Under the pieces are notes generated by a model. It was not told the origin of the DNA. It saw only the letters and a program-made list of their open reading frames with translations, and did not search any database. Of a stretch of 64,000 bases of DNA, positions 9,061 to 18,238 are shown in pieces. This DNA is from Dyadobacter jiangsuensis. GTDB taxonomy: Bacteria > Bacteroidota > Bacteroidia > Cytophagales > Spirosomataceae. Numbering within the stretch: position 1 is the first letter of the stretch; each line of letters starts with the position of its first letter. The DNA lies in NCBI RefSeq assembly GCF_003014695.1, contig NZ_PYAS01000004.1:310001-374000 (forward strand), given 5' to 3'. The position numbers and the translations under genes were made by a program.

Positions 9061-9678
9061 TTAAGAAGTTTTCTGAAGTGCGCCGTTGACGGCATATATG
9101 TTTTCACTAATCACTTTCTTCCAAATTGCATACCCGTCCGCGCTCAGATGCAGCCCGTCCGCTTCAAAAAGCGACTTGCGCGGATAGCCCTGGTAGTTCA
9201 CCATGAGCGGGAAAATATCGATGTAATGCTGATGCGGGTCTTTTTCGATTTCCTCCCGGATTAATTCATTGGCAGTCCGAATGGAGGCGATAATGTCCCA
9301 TCGCTGTAAGCTCGGCTTTATCGACACAAAAAAGCATGGAATATCCCCAAAACGTGCCCGGACGAGCGCAATAAGCTGGCGGTAAAAGAGCAGCACTTCC
9401 GTGGGATGGCGGCCATCTCCCAGGTCGTTGTCGCCGGCATATATCACCATGCGGGCCGGGGCCGTTACGGTGGTCATAATACGTTCGAAGAACCACACAC
9501 AAGCCGCCAATGTGGAGCCTCCGAAGCCCAGGTTAATCGGTTTCAGTTCTGCAAAATCCTCGTACAAGCCCGTCCATAATGTAAAGCTCGAACTTCCGTA
9601 GAAGATCGTATCCGGTTCATAGTTTAGTGTGGATCGTTCTTTTTCGACTCTTTGTACTTCCTCTTCGTACCAGACCAT
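9061..9678 (-). CDS. SGNH/GDSL-family hydrolase
   Basis: 205 residues. All four SGNH blocks are visible: block I FYGSSSF with Ser30 as the likely nucleophile, block II GFGGST at 51-56 (oxyanion Gly), block III GDND at 82-85 (Asn84), and block V DGLH at 174-177 (Asp and His of the triad). The family includes carbohydrate esterases and lysophospholipases. No signal peptide is seen, so it is probably cytoplasmic. It leads the two-gene unit with the esterase downstream. The sequence just before its ATG shares the 12-mer CGAAAATCAGGA with the leader of the unknown gene at 6296. Confidence 0.9.
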   Translation of the reverse strand: MVWYEEEVQRVEKERSTLNYEPDTIFYGSSSFTLWTGLYEDFAELKPINLGFGGSTLAACVWFFERIMTTVTAPARMVIYAGDNDLGDGRHPTEVLLFYRQLIALVRARFGDIPCFFVSIKPSLQRWDIIASIRTANELIREEIEKDPHQHYIDIFPLMVNYQGYPRKSLFEADGLHLSADGYAIWKKVISENIYAVNGALQKTS

Positions 9679-9902
9679 ATTTTCCTGATTTTCGGTATCC
9701 CGCTGATTTTTGGGTGTTTAACCGTAAAAATAGGCACTGGAAATTAACATATGGTTAAATAATAGTCACGGGAATGAGAATTATCACATAATCCGGCAAA
9801 TCGTCGTCGCTATACTACAAGAAATATAATTTTTTATAAATCGGTTACAACCATCGGTCTGCATTCAGTTTCTCTGCATTATAATTCAAAACTACTATTG
9901 GC

Positions 9903-10325
9903 ATGAAAAGAACGATTTTACTCGCATTGATCTGTATTGCAGCTATTTCCTGTGACAAAAAGGACGACGCCGCACCTGAGGCTGACCTGAATCCGACCAG
10001 CCTGACTTACCAGAAGGCAGCCACAGTTCGTACTTCGGGAAGCGATCTGAAAGTGGAGCTCAAAGAGGTGGCCGACAGCCGCTGTCCGATGAACGCCAAC
10101 TGCGTTTCGATGGGAAGCGCGAAATTGGTGCTCTCGATCTCCGACGCTTCGAATCAGGTGAATGTGAATTTCGAATTCAAGGGTGATTCTAAAAACCAGC
10201 AAGGTTTTAAGCTTGGAGGAACAGAGTACGTTTTGACTGTCTCGGAGGTGCTTCCTTACCCCGAACTTCCAAAATCACCCAAGCTGGAAGATTACAAGAT
10301 TGGAGTATCCATCGAAAAAAAGTAA
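9903..10325 (+). CDS. Small lipoprotein of unknown function
   Basis: 140 residues. The signal peptide has a clear lipobox (AAISC, Cys17) followed by CDKKDD, so it is a lipoprotein. The mature part is one beta-rich domain with the motif DSRCPMNANCVSMGSAKL, a two-cysteine turn seen in many small Bacteroidota lipoproteins whose function is not known to me. The strands LVLSISDASNQVNVNFEF and LGGTEYVLTVSEVLPYP follow. It is a stand-alone gene with an AT-rich upstream region and its own terminator. Confidence 0.82.
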   Translation: MKRTILLALICIAAISCDKKDDAAPEADLNPTSLTYQKAATVRTSGSDLKVELKEVADSRCPMNANCVSMGSAKLVLSISDASNQVNVNFEFKGDSKNQQGFKLGGTEYVLTVSEVLPYPELPKSPKLEDYKIGVSIEKK

Positions 10326-10353
10326 TAGATTCAGATTTGGTGTGAAGTGCAGC

Positions 10354-10386
10354 AAAAGGAGTCAGGTGTATCCTGGCTCCTTTTCT
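10354..10386 (+). terminator. Rho-independent terminator
   Basis: A 13-bp stem with one G-T wobble (AAAAGGAGTCAGG / CCTGGCTCCTTTT) ends in a T-rich stretch, 28 bases after the lipoprotein stop. The flanking A and T runs make it potentially active on both strands. Confidence 0.8.
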
Positions 10387-10390
10387 CATT

Positions 10391-10422
10391 TTTGGCCTTT
10401 CAGGTGCTCCCAATGCGATTTG
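10391..10422 (+). promoter_or_regulatory. Candidate Bacteroidota promoter for the aldo/keto reductase
   Basis: TTTG (10391-10394), then 19 bases, then TGCGATTTG (10414-10422), which approximates TAnnTTTG. It lies 40 bases before the ATG at 10462. The -7 element is imperfect. Confidence 0.35.
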
Positions 10423-10461
10423 TTCGTAACTTGAACATTTCAAAAACCCATTAACCAGCCA

Positions 10462-11394
10462 ATGAAGCATATTTTTTCAAGACGGGAGGCTTTGGCCGGA
10501 CTGGCTGCTGCCGGTGCCGGACTGGCATTGAGCCCGTTTTCTTCCTCAGCCCATAACGATCCCAAAATGATACTGGAAAGAAAGATCCCCTCGACCGGCG
10601 AACGCCTGCCGGTGGTTGGACTGGGCTCATGGCAGCAGTTCGACGTCGGAGCCGGCGCTTCCGAGCGTGCCCCGTTGAGAGAAGTTTTGCAGAAAATGCA
10701 GGAAATGGGTGGAAAGTTGATAGATGCTTCGCCTATGTATGGGCGCGCGGAGCAGGTAATCGGTGACCTGACCACGGATTTGAAGCTGAACGAGCAGTTC
10801 TTCTTCGCCACAAAAGTGTGGACAACCGGCAAGCAGGAGGGGATCGATCAAATGAATGCTTCGTTGCGAAAAATGAAAAGGAAAAAGATCGACCTGATGC
10901 AAGTGCATAATTTGCAGGATTGGGAAACGCATCTTAAGACGCTCAGAGAGTGGAAAACTGCGGGAAAGATCCGCTACATCGGTATTACCCATTACACCGA
11001 TGCCTCCCACACGCGCCTGGAACAGATCGTGAAGTCGGAAAATATTGATTTTGTACAATGCAACTATTCTATACGCTCGCGAAATGCGGAGAAAAGTCTG
11101 CTGAAAGCGGCGAAGGATAAAGGTGTGGCGGTGATCATCAATGAACCCTTCGAGCAGGGAGCACTGTTCCGAGCCGTGAAAGGGAAGGAGTTGCCCGCCT
11201 GGGCCGCCGACTACGATATCAAAAGCTGGGCGCAGTTTTTCCTGAAATATATTATCAGCAATGACGCCGTCACTTGTGTGATACCAGGTACTTCGGATGT
11301 GAAGCACCTGGTAGACAATCTCGGCGCCGGCGAAGGACGCTTGCCCGACGAAGCGGGGCGGAAAAAAATGATCGAGTGGATTGCGGGAATTTAA
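10462..11394 (+). CDS. Aldo/keto reductase with Tat signal
   Basis: 310 residues. The N-terminus has a twin-arginine signal (FSRREALAGLAAAGAG, Arg7-Arg8), so the folded enzyme is probably exported to the periplasm. The aldo/keto reductase catalytic tetrad is complete: Asp88 and Tyr93 in LIDASPMYGRAE, Lys118 in FATKVW, His149 in LMQVHN. It reduces or oxidises a carbonyl/hydroxyl with a nicotinamide cofactor, or with a cofactor bound before export. The gene ends exactly where the convergent quinoprotein gene ends (adjacent stop codons), so the two are not co-transcribed. Confidence 0.92.
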   Translation: MKHIFSRREALAGLAAAGAGLALSPFSSSAHNDPKMILERKIPSTGERLPVVGLGSWQQFDVGAGASERAPLREVLQKMQEMGGKLIDASPMYGRAEQVIGDLTTDLKLNEQFFFATKVWTTGKQEGIDQMNASLRKMKRKKIDLMQVHNLQDWETHLKTLREWKTAGKIRYIGITHYTDASHTRLEQIVKSENIDFVQCNYSIRSRNAEKSLLKAAKDKGVAVIINEPFEQGALFRAVKGKELPAWAADYDIKSWAQFFLKYIISNDAVTCVIPGTSDVKHLVDNLGAGEGRLPDEAGRKKMIEWIAGI

Positions 11395-13524
11395 CTATTC
11401 CAATGCGAAAGCTACATATTGGTTACCTTTTTTGGTCCCGAGTTTGGTACCGCCGCAGGCAATCACCACATATTGTTTTCCATTAACTTCATACGTAGCG
11501 GGTGTAGCAAACCCGGCAGCCGGCAATTGCGTTTCCCAGAGCAATTTGCCGGTTTTTTTATCAAATGCCCTGAACTTCCCATCTTTCGTGGCAGCGATGA
11601 AAAGCAACCCGCTGGCCGTGACAACGGGTCCGCCATAGTTTTCGGTACCGGTGGTGGGAACACCTTTTGCTTTGAGTGACTCCACTTCACCAAATGGTAT
11701 TTTCCAAAGGAACTTACCGGTGTTCAAATCAATCGCATTGAGCGTGCCCCAGGGCGGCGAAATCGCAGGTAGGCCGTTGGCATCGAGGAACTTGTTGTAG
11801 CCCGTGCTCTGGTAAGGCAAATAGACTTTTTTAGAAGCAGGTGTTTCCGACACAGCCTCCACTTTTTCATCTCCAAACAGGAATGAAACCAGGGCCTGCT
11901 TTTCGTCGGCTGTCAGCATCGTGAAACCAGGCATCATACCTTTGCCGGAGCTGACCAGCTGGTTCACAAATGCCTTATCGCGGCGGGTACCGATATCGAC
12001 CAGCGACGGGTAGCCGCTTTTAGCGTTGCCTTTTCGCTGTGCACCGTGGCAGGTTACGCAATACGTGGTGTAAACCTTTTCACCGGGACTCAGGTTGGAC
12101 AATTCGCTTTCCTTCGGCGTATCTTTCATCGTCAGGATCCACGCCATTTCGTTGCTGTTCACATACAAAATGCCTTCGTTCGGGTCGGCTGCCGCGCCAC
12201 CCCATTCCGCGCCCCCATCGAAGCCGGGAAGGATTACCGTGCCTTCTTTACTTGGTGCTGCGAAAAGGGCCTTTTTGTAGCCTTTGAATTTGATTTTCAA
12301 CGAATCGCGGTCAGGTGCGTGAATGCTGATGTCATTCTCCGTCAGCGTGTAAGCTTGCCGGGCATAGGGGGCTGGTTTGCTCGGTACGGGCTGGGTCGGC
12401 CATGGATATTCACCGGGCAATGCGTCTTTGGGGGCAGTAACCTCTTTGATAGGGAAAAGGGGCTTGCCCGTAACCCGGTCGAAAAGGAATATATAACCTT
12501 GCTTGCTGACCTGTGCCACGGCGTCGATCTTGCGTGGTTTGCCGTCGGCTCCGGTTTGTGTGACGGTAATCAGGTTCGGTGGAGCGGGGAGGTCGCGGTC
12601 CCAGAGGTCGTGGTGCATTGTCTGAAAATGCCAGAGACGCTTGCCCGTGCGTGCGTCGAGCGCGAGCAAACAGTTAGCAAACAGATTGGCTCCCTTGCGT
12701 TTGCCGCCGTAAAAATCGTAACCTGCCGATCCGGTAGGTACATACAATATGCCTCGTTTACGGTCGATGGCCGTGCCTGCCCAGTTGTTCGCAGCCCCAG
12801 TAAATGTGTTTTTGTATGCGTCGGGAGGAAAGGTTTCATACCCGAACTCGCCGGGATAGGGGATGGTATGAAAGGTCCAGACGAGCTTACCTGTACGCAC
12901 ATTGAATGCCCGGAGGTCACCAGGCGCCGCGTCGGATTCCTCCGAAAGCCTTAAAGGCATAATGATCAGGTCTTCGAAGATTGTCCCCGGTGTGTTGGAA
13001 ACCATGTATTTGCTTTTGGCGGTTTCCGGTAGTCCGGTGTGCAGGTCGATACGCCCGTTGTCGCCAAAGCTCTCAATCACTTTCCCCGTGCGCGCGTCGA
13101 GCGCGTATAGGTATGAGCCCATCGCGTGCATGATGCGCTTGTCGTCTCCGTCTTCCCAGTAGGTAAGGCCGCGGCTGGTGTTGGAACCGTTTTTGGACTT
13201 ATCACCAAATAGCCACAGCTGCTTTCCGGTGGCCGCATCGAGCGCAAAAGCCTGCACGGTGGCCGTAACCCCGTATAACACGCCGTTCACGACGATCGGG
13301 TTCACCTGCGTTTGCCCCGAATCGGGCATGGACCAGGTCCAGGCGACTTTCAGGTTTTTGACATTATTCTTATTGATCTGCGTCAGCGGGGAGAAATGAT
13401 TGCGGTCGGGGCCTCCGAGATATTCACGCCATTCGCGTTGGTCGTCATTCGGGATGGAAACTGTTTGTGCACCGGCCAGTATCAAGGCAAGGCCGCCAAC
13501 ACACCACGATAAGGGTTTTAACAT
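11395..13524 (-). CDS. PQQ-dependent quinoprotein dehydrogenase with internal cytochrome c domain
   Basis: 709 residues with an N-terminal signal peptide or anchor (MLKPLSWCVGGLALILAG). It belongs to the quinoprotein glucose/alcohol dehydrogenase propeller family: repeated blades ALDARTGKVIESFGDNG, AFNVRTGKLVWTFH, LALDARTGKRLWHFQ, AIDLNTGKFLWKIPFG and AFDKKTGKLLWETQLP. A cytochrome c domain with haem site CVTCH at 489-493 is inserted late in the propeller, as in the PQQ-dependent dehydrogenases of Bacteroidota and Acidobacteriota. It would oxidise a sugar or alcohol in the periplasm and pass electrons to its own haem. The gene follows a sialate O-acetylesterase gene on the same strand after 32 bases, which suggests a joint transcript. 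No PQQ biosynthesis gene is present in the window. Confidence 0.93.
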   Translation of the reverse strand: MLKPLSWCVGGLALILAGAQTVSIPNDDQREWREYLGGPDRNHFSPLTQINKNNVKNLKVAWTWSMPDSGQTQVNPIVVNGVLYGVTATVQAFALDAATGKQLWLFGDKSKNGSNTSRGLTYWEDGDDKRIMHAMGSYLYALDARTGKVIESFGDNGRIDLHTGLPETAKSKYMVSNTPGTIFEDLIIMPLRLSEESDAAPGDLRAFNVRTGKLVWTFHTIPYPGEFGYETFPPDAYKNTFTGAANNWAGTAIDRKRGILYVPTGSAGYDFYGGKRKGANLFANCLLALDARTGKRLWHFQTMHHDLWDRDLPAPPNLITVTQTGADGKPRKIDAVAQVSKQGYIFLFDRVTGKPLFPIKEVTAPKDALPGEYPWPTQPVPSKPAPYARQAYTLTENDISIHAPDRDSLKIKFKGYKKALFAAPSKEGTVILPGFDGGAEWGGAAADPNEGILYVNSNEMAWILTMKDTPKESELSNLSPGEKVYTTYCVTCHGAQRKGNAKSGYPSLVDIGTRRDKAFVNQLVSSGKGMMPGFTMLTADEKQALVSFLFGDEKVEAVSETPASKKVYLPYQSTGYNKFLDANGLPAISPPWGTLNAIDLNTGKFLWKIPFGEVESLKAKGVPTTGTENYGGPVVTASGLLFIAATKDGKFRAFDKKTGKLLWETQLPAAGFATPATYEVNGKQYVVIACGGTKLGTKKGNQYVAFALE

Positions 13525-13556
13525 AGAAACTTCAAAAATCAGATGTAGAAAGAAGG

Positions 13557-15512
13557 TTATTCAAAACGGGTATTTACTGTGAGGCCCGGCCACGAGTCGG
13601 TACGGAATGCGCTGGCTGGGAATCCGTCGGCATTGTACAAGTTGGCGTCTTCCGGCGCATCCGACCATGCATAACGTACTGCGACGGGCTTGCTCACTTT
13701 CGGGCTCGACACAACCACTTTGCTACCCTGGATTTCCGCTTGGGCGTAGTGGAAAACCTTATCCTCACCTGCAATCTCAAAGCCTTTCAAATACCCGTAA
13801 CGGTCCTTGACCGTGAGCCCGTTTTCCGCATTTTTGAAAGAAATAATCGCTTTGGTGCCGTCCACCTGCATTTGGTCATAAAGTGGAGAAGCATAGGGGA
13901 TGTTTTGGCCGTAATCCTGTTTCAAGGCATTGGTGGCCAGGCGGTGGGCCACGTCCTGTTTGTTGGTCGGGTGAATGTCGAGCGGATTACCCACGTCGGT
14001 AGTAACGGCCATACCGGTTTTGGGGAGGCTTAAAGTCATGTTTTGAGCCTCACGGAGTTCGGCCCAGTTACTTCCTTTGTTACTGTCACGGTCGGCGCCG
14101 AAGCTGGATAGTTGTACCCAGTAAAACGAGAATTCATCATTCCAGAGCTTACGCCAGTCGTTGATCATGAGCGGAAACGATTGGCGGTACTGATATGCGC
14201 GCCCGGCGTTGCTTTCGCCCTGGTACCAAAGCGTACCGCGAATGGCGAAGGGAAGCAAAGGCACGATCATCGCATTGTAAATCGTGGTACCTACATTGTT
14301 CATCAAATGTGCGTACTCATGCTTTTCCGCGAATGCTGGCATCAGGTACCAGTCTTTGGCGAGGCTGGTTTTACGGCTTCCGTCCTCTACATACAGATCG
14401 TTGGCGGACCCCATCAGCCCCGGGCCAAACCAGGCCGCACTCACCATATTGCCGGTTTTGAGGGTCAGGATATTCTTCCCTTCTTTCCAGGTACCGGCAG
14501 GCAGCTGGATTTTGCGCGCGCCTTTCGCGGTGCCTTCATGCACGGGCTTGCCGTTGATATACACCTCAACCGGCCCGTCGTTCTCAGCCAGTGAGAGGGT
14601 GGTTTGTTTTGCGACCCAGTCGGAAGAGATCGACACTTCTTTGGCCATATAACCCTTGCCGCGGAAACCCATCAGGCCTTTCCAATCCCATTGCCCCACG
14701 CCGTCCGCGGTTTTTTGCCAGCTGGTGAAATCCACGTCCGGCGAAAGGTATTTCTTTTCATCTTCCCAGGTCGGGTCGTAGGTTGCATTTTTAAAAAGCT
14801 GCTTTTTCAATTTCTTGTCCATAATGGCGTCCGCTTCCTGCCAGGTCTTCGGCAGGTTTTGAGCGTAGGAGCGGAGTTGGTCATCGCCCAGCATGGCCTC
14901 TTTACTGATCCAGCCTTCTATTTGCGAACCTCCCCACGACGAATGCAGCAGGCCGATCGGGACATGCAGTTTTTGATAAAGTTCGCGGGCGAAAAAGAAA
15001 CCCACAGCCGTGAAGCCGCCGACGGTCTCCGCACTGGCTACTTTCCATTCCCCGGCTGACAGGTCCTGCTCGGGTTGAAGCGTCACGACGTGGTCGACGC
15101 GGAAATGGCGGATCTGTGGAAATTCGGCATTTTTGCGTTCCTCCTCATAGTTTTTCGCCGCCGAAACAGGCCATTCCATATTCGACTGTCCCGAGCAAAG
15201 CCACACTTCGCCGATCAGGACGTCGTTCACGGCCGCATTACCCGATTTGGCGCTTGCCTGCAACGAATGCGGCCCGCCGGCTTCCAAAGCCTTGAAATTC
15301 ACCCGCCATTTGCCGGAAGCATCCGCTTTCACATCCATCGATTGCCCCGCCAGTGTTACTTTCACTTTTTCACCCGGTTTGGCCCAGCCCCATACGGGAA
15401 TCGGCTTTTGGCGTTGGAGCACGACGTGGTCGGAGAAAAGCCGGGCGAATTTGACTTGCGCAAAGGCGGGCGACGCGCAGGCGAGAAGCAGCAGTATAAA
15501 AATGCGTTTCAT
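13557..15512 (-). CDS. Secreted sialate O-acetylesterase-family esterase
   Basis: 651 residues. The signal peptide (MKRIFILLLLACASPAFA) directs it to the periplasm. It is a DUF303/SASA-type carbohydrate esterase: the catalytic motif CSGQSNMEW has Ser110, GTLWYQGESNAG is the second SGNH block, and DIHPTNK carries the likely acid and His. A jelly-roll-like insert (VEVYINGKPVHEG, WFGPGLMG) near residues 290-370 is usual in long members. It removes O-acetyl groups from sialic acid or from plant-polymer sugars such as acetylated xylan. It is the first gene of a two-gene unit with the quinoprotein. Confidence 0.93.
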   Translation of the reverse strand: MKRIFILLLLACASPAFAQVKFARLFSDHVVLQRQKPIPVWGWAKPGEKVKVTLAGQSMDVKADASGKWRVNFKALEAGGPHSLQASAKSGNAAVNDVLIGEVWLCSGQSNMEWPVSAAKNYEEERKNAEFPQIRHFRVDHVVTLQPEQDLSAGEWKVASAETVGGFTAVGFFFARELYQKLHVPIGLLHSSWGGSQIEGWISKEAMLGDDQLRSYAQNLPKTWQEADAIMDKKLKKQLFKNATYDPTWEDEKKYLSPDVDFTSWQKTADGVGQWDWKGLMGFRGKGYMAKEVSISSDWVAKQTTLSLAENDGPVEVYINGKPVHEGTAKGARKIQLPAGTWKEGKNILTLKTGNMVSAAWFGPGLMGSANDLYVEDGSRKTSLAKDWYLMPAFAEKHEYAHLMNNVGTTIYNAMIVPLLPFAIRGTLWYQGESNAGRAYQYRQSFPLMINDWRKLWNDEFSFYWVQLSSFGADRDSNKGSNWAELREAQNMTLSLPKTGMAVTTDVGNPLDIHPTNKQDVAHRLATNALKQDYGQNIPYASPLYDQMQVDGTKAIISFKNAENGLTVKDRYGYLKGFEIAGEDKVFHYAQAEIQGSKVVVSSPKVSKPVAVRYAWSDAPEDANLYNADGFPASAFRTDSWPGLTVNTRFE

Positions 15513-15637
15513 GAAAGCAGAAAATGTTTATGGATACCTATAAATGCCGGAAACCGTCATATTCTACTGGAATAGCAGCCACGAGCGCCCGCATTAGTGA
15601 ATTTGGCGTTACTTTTGGCCTTGGTTAAATATATCTG

Positions 15638-16525
15638 ATGATCTCAATTATTATTTGCTCGGCCAATGATGTGGAACTGGCTCACGTCTCGGAGAATATC
15701 CGGAAGACGGTGGGTGTGGCGTATGAAATTATCGCTATCGATAACCGGAGGGAGCCGCGTGGGATTTGTGCAGTGTATAATGAAGGTGCCAAACGTGCCC
15801 GGTTTGATCTGCTATGCTTCATGCATGAAGATATTGAAATGATGACGGCGGACTGGGGGGCCAGGGTCTTGGATATTTTCGATCAAAATCCGCAGCTTGG
15901 TCTGCTGGGCATCGCCGGCGGCGGATACAAATCCCTGGCGCCGTCGAGCTGGTATAACTATCATTTGCAGGAAAACGGCGGCTTTTACTGCAATCTCGTG
16001 CAGGGGTACAGGCATACGGGAAGGGAGGATACGGTTGAATACCGGAACCCGCGGAATCAGCCGCTCTCACGGGTAGCTTGTATCGACGGCTGCTGGATGT
16101 GTACGCGGAAGGAAGTGGTTCGACGATTTCCGTTCGATGAGAAATTGTTGACGGGGTTTCATGGCTATGACCTCGATTTTTCGATAGCGGTAAACCAGGA
16201 ATACCAGGTGGCGGTTACTTTCGAAGTATTATTGAAACATTTCTCGGAAGGCAACTTTAACCAGACCTGGCGAACACAGATGTTGAAGGTTCATCAAAAA
16301 TGGCCGCATTTACTCCCCCTGAATATCGACGGCGTGCCTGATTCCAGCCTGAAACGGATCGAGCGTGATGCCTATGAAGTTTTTCTTCAAAAGGCGGTAG
16401 AGGAAAAGTGGTTTTCCAAATGGGAGCTTGCGCGACTTATCTGGACGAGCCGGCATTCTCGTGTCGCGACGCTGTCCTTCCCTTATAAACTGATGCTCCG
16501 GCTCCGCAAAATGAAGCCGGACTGA
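15638..16525 (+). CDS. Glycosyltransferase, GT2-like (Glyco_tranf_2_5 type)
   Basis: 295 residues. The N-terminal nucleotide-sugar fold begins MISIIICSANDVEL, with EIIAIDNRREPRGICAVYNEGA as the acceptor-loop region and FMHEDIEM taking the place of the DXD metal motif. VACIDGCWMCTRKEVV and GFHGYDLDFSI are the later motifs of this branch. It would add one sugar to a glycan at the cytoplasmic face. It converges on the glycosyltransferase operon encoded on the other strand, ending 2 bases from it. A TACTTTTG sequence at 15610-15617 fits the -7 box, but no -33 box is seen at the right distance. Confidence 0.85.
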   Translation: MISIIICSANDVELAHVSENIRKTVGVAYEIIAIDNRREPRGICAVYNEGAKRARFDLLCFMHEDIEMMTADWGARVLDIFDQNPQLGLLGIAGGGYKSLAPSSWYNYHLQENGGFYCNLVQGYRHTGREDTVEYRNPRNQPLSRVACIDGCWMCTRKEVVRRFPFDEKLLTGFHGYDLDFSIAVNQEYQVAVTFEVLLKHFSEGNFNQTWRTQMLKVHQKWPHLLPLNIDGVPDSSLKRIERDAYEVFLQKAVEEKWFSKWELARLIWTSRHSRVATLSFPYKLMLRLRKMKPD

Positions 16526-16527
16526 CC

Positions 16528-17280
16528 TTATTTCATTTTGCGCAGTTCCTTGTTAAATTTCCGTACGCGGTTCAGATAGGAGAAGAAACTGCGGCCTTCC
16601 CATTTGTATTCATAATAAAACCGCTCCCTGCTGGTGAGCTGTGCTTGTTCGGTGGCCGTCCTGGTTTTCAGCGTCCGGCTTTCGAGGTGATCTACCAGCG
16701 ATGAAGTTACCAGTGCATGTTTTAAATGGTGCTTTTGAAGCGTATTGCCATAATCATTGTCCGCAAACCAGAATTTGAATGCAGGATCAAGTTTCCCCGT
16801 GATTTTAAGCATATCCCTTTTGAAGAAAATGCACCAGCCTACGAGCTCTTTGCGCACTTCATAGCCATAATGCAAGCCGCTATTCAATGCTACGCCGTGT
16901 TCGGGGTGGTGGATACTGCACGCGGGACAGGCGCTCCAAAGTTCGGGATCCGATTCAAATGCCCGTAGGATTTCGGTGGCCCAGTTTGGGTGGAACAGCA
17001 GGTCATTGTTGCAAATGCATACCCAGCGCGCCTTCGTCATGCCGATACCGATATTCATGTAACGATGATAGCCAAAGGGCTGCCATGGGTACACCGTTTT
17101 CGTGCCCGGGTATTGGTAGGGCTTCATTTCCTTATTGGACTCTAAAACCACGATATTGAATCTGATCTTTTGAGGATCTTCCGATTTCAGAAGGGTATCG
17201 ATCCCTTCCAACGTCACCTTTTTCAGCTCTTCGTTGCGGGCGTAACTTAATATGATAATGTCAATTTCAATAGGCAGCAT
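16528..17280 (-). CDS. Family 2 glycosyltransferase
   Basis: 250 residues, GT-A fold. IDIIILSYARNEELKKVT is the N-terminal strand, with YMNIGIGMTKARWVCICNNDL carrying the NND metal-binding variant of DXD; KFWFADNDYGNTL is the acid-containing segment. No membrane helix. It is the last gene of the minus-strand run ABC transporter, GT, GT, GT, with only 1 base between it and the previous gene. It probably acts in building the same surface polysaccharide or lipid-linked glycan. Confidence 0.88.
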   Translation of the reverse strand: MLPIEIDIIILSYARNEELKKVTLEGIDTLLKSEDPQKIRFNIVVLESNKEMKPYQYPGTKTVYPWQPFGYHRYMNIGIGMTKARWVCICNNDLLFHPNWATEILRAFESDPELWSACPACSIHHPEHGVALNSGLHYGYEVRKELVGWCIFFKRDMLKITGKLDPAFKFWFADNDYGNTLQKHHLKHALVTSSLVDHLESRTLKTRTATEQAQLTSRERFYYEYKWEGRSFFSYLNRVRKFNKELRKMK

Positions 17281-17281
17281 A

Positions 17282-18238
17282 TTACCTCCCTTTTTTGAAC
17301 AGCGCTTTCCGCTTGTAATTCAGTGATTTAAAATAGTATGATATGAAGGTCTTCCGGTCTACCAGCCCTGAGAGTAGTTTCATTTGCCCGGGACTCAACA
17401 AGTTGGCATGGTACATCATGTATTTGTACAGTTTTTGCGTGCTGGCATTGTTCCGGTCGAGCAGCTTTTGTTTTTCATCCTGGGTCAGAATGGACGATTT
17501 GCCTACCGCCTCCACAATGCGTTTCCGGAATTCCAGCTCTCCGGCCTGCATTACCTGGATGTTCCTGCTCGTGTTCCGTGCATGAATGCGGATGAGCGTC
17601 CGTGCGTTATCATCGCCAATGAATGTGTACCGGGCGCCGCTGATGGCACAATTGAACCAGAACTCCCAGTCTTCTGTGTAGTTGCTCAGTTCGGGAAAGC
17701 CATTCACCTTTTCAACGATCGCCCTGCGCAAAACGGGACTGCTTACCACCGCGATGTTCGAGTAAATCAGCGTATTCACCGCCTCAAATCCCCTCGCATC
17801 GATTTTGGGCAACCAGTTGTTATGGTTCATTTCATAATCGGGATAGTAGATATCCGGCTTGTCCGTCTCGAAATAGAGGTGGTCGGTGTAAGCAATGTCC
17901 ACATCGGGATGGCGTTCCAGGAAATCGACCTGAATGGCCAGCTTGTCGGCACTCAGGAGATCGTCGGCATCCAGAAACTGGATGTATTGCCCTTTCGACA
18001 TCCTGAAACCCCGGTTCCGCGCTACTGAAACACCGCTGTTAGCCTGACGGACGTATTGAATACGGCTATCGCGGGCGGCAAATTTCGCCACTACTTCTTC
18101 GGTATTGTCCAAAGAGCCGTCGTCGACAACGAGAGCTTCCCATTCATGGAAGTTTTGGGCTAAAAGGTTTTCAAGGGTTTCGCCAATGACAAAACCGTAG
18201 TTATAGGACGGAATGATGATGCTGACTATTACACTCAT
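17282..18238 (-). CDS. Family 2 glycosyltransferase
   Basis: 318 residues with a classical GT2 domain: VSIIIPSYNYGFVIGETLENL, ALVVDDGSLDNTEEVV, NSGVSVARNRG and FLDADD (the DXD site). NYTEDWEFWFN is the catalytic-base region. The C-terminus is basic. It overlaps the upstream glycosyltransferase gene by 4 bases, a sign of translational coupling. It should transfer a sugar from a nucleotide-sugar donor in the cytoplasm. Confidence 0.93.
   Translation of the reverse strand: MSVIVSIIIPSYNYGFVIGETLENLLAQNFHEWEALVVDDGSLDNTEEVVAKFAARDSRIQYVRQANSGVSVARNRGFRMSKGQYIQFLDADDLLSADKLAIQVDFLERHPDVDIAYTDHLYFETDKPDIYYPDYEMNHNNWLPKIDARGFEAVNTLIYSNIAVVSSPVLRRAIVEKVNGFPELSNYTEDWEFWFNCAISGARYTFIGDDNARTLIRIHARNTSRNIQVMQAGELEFRKRIVEAVGKSSILTQDEKQKLLDRNNASTQKLYKYMMYHANLLSPGQMKLLSGLVDRKTFISYYFKSLNYKRKALFKKGR

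Noticed and set aside
12046..12954. A 302-codon open frame antisense to the PQQ quinoprotein gene
   Set aside because: It lies wholly inside a well-supported gene, on the opposite strand, and its translation has no domain-like pattern. Bacteroidota genes of this base composition often leave the reverse frame open.
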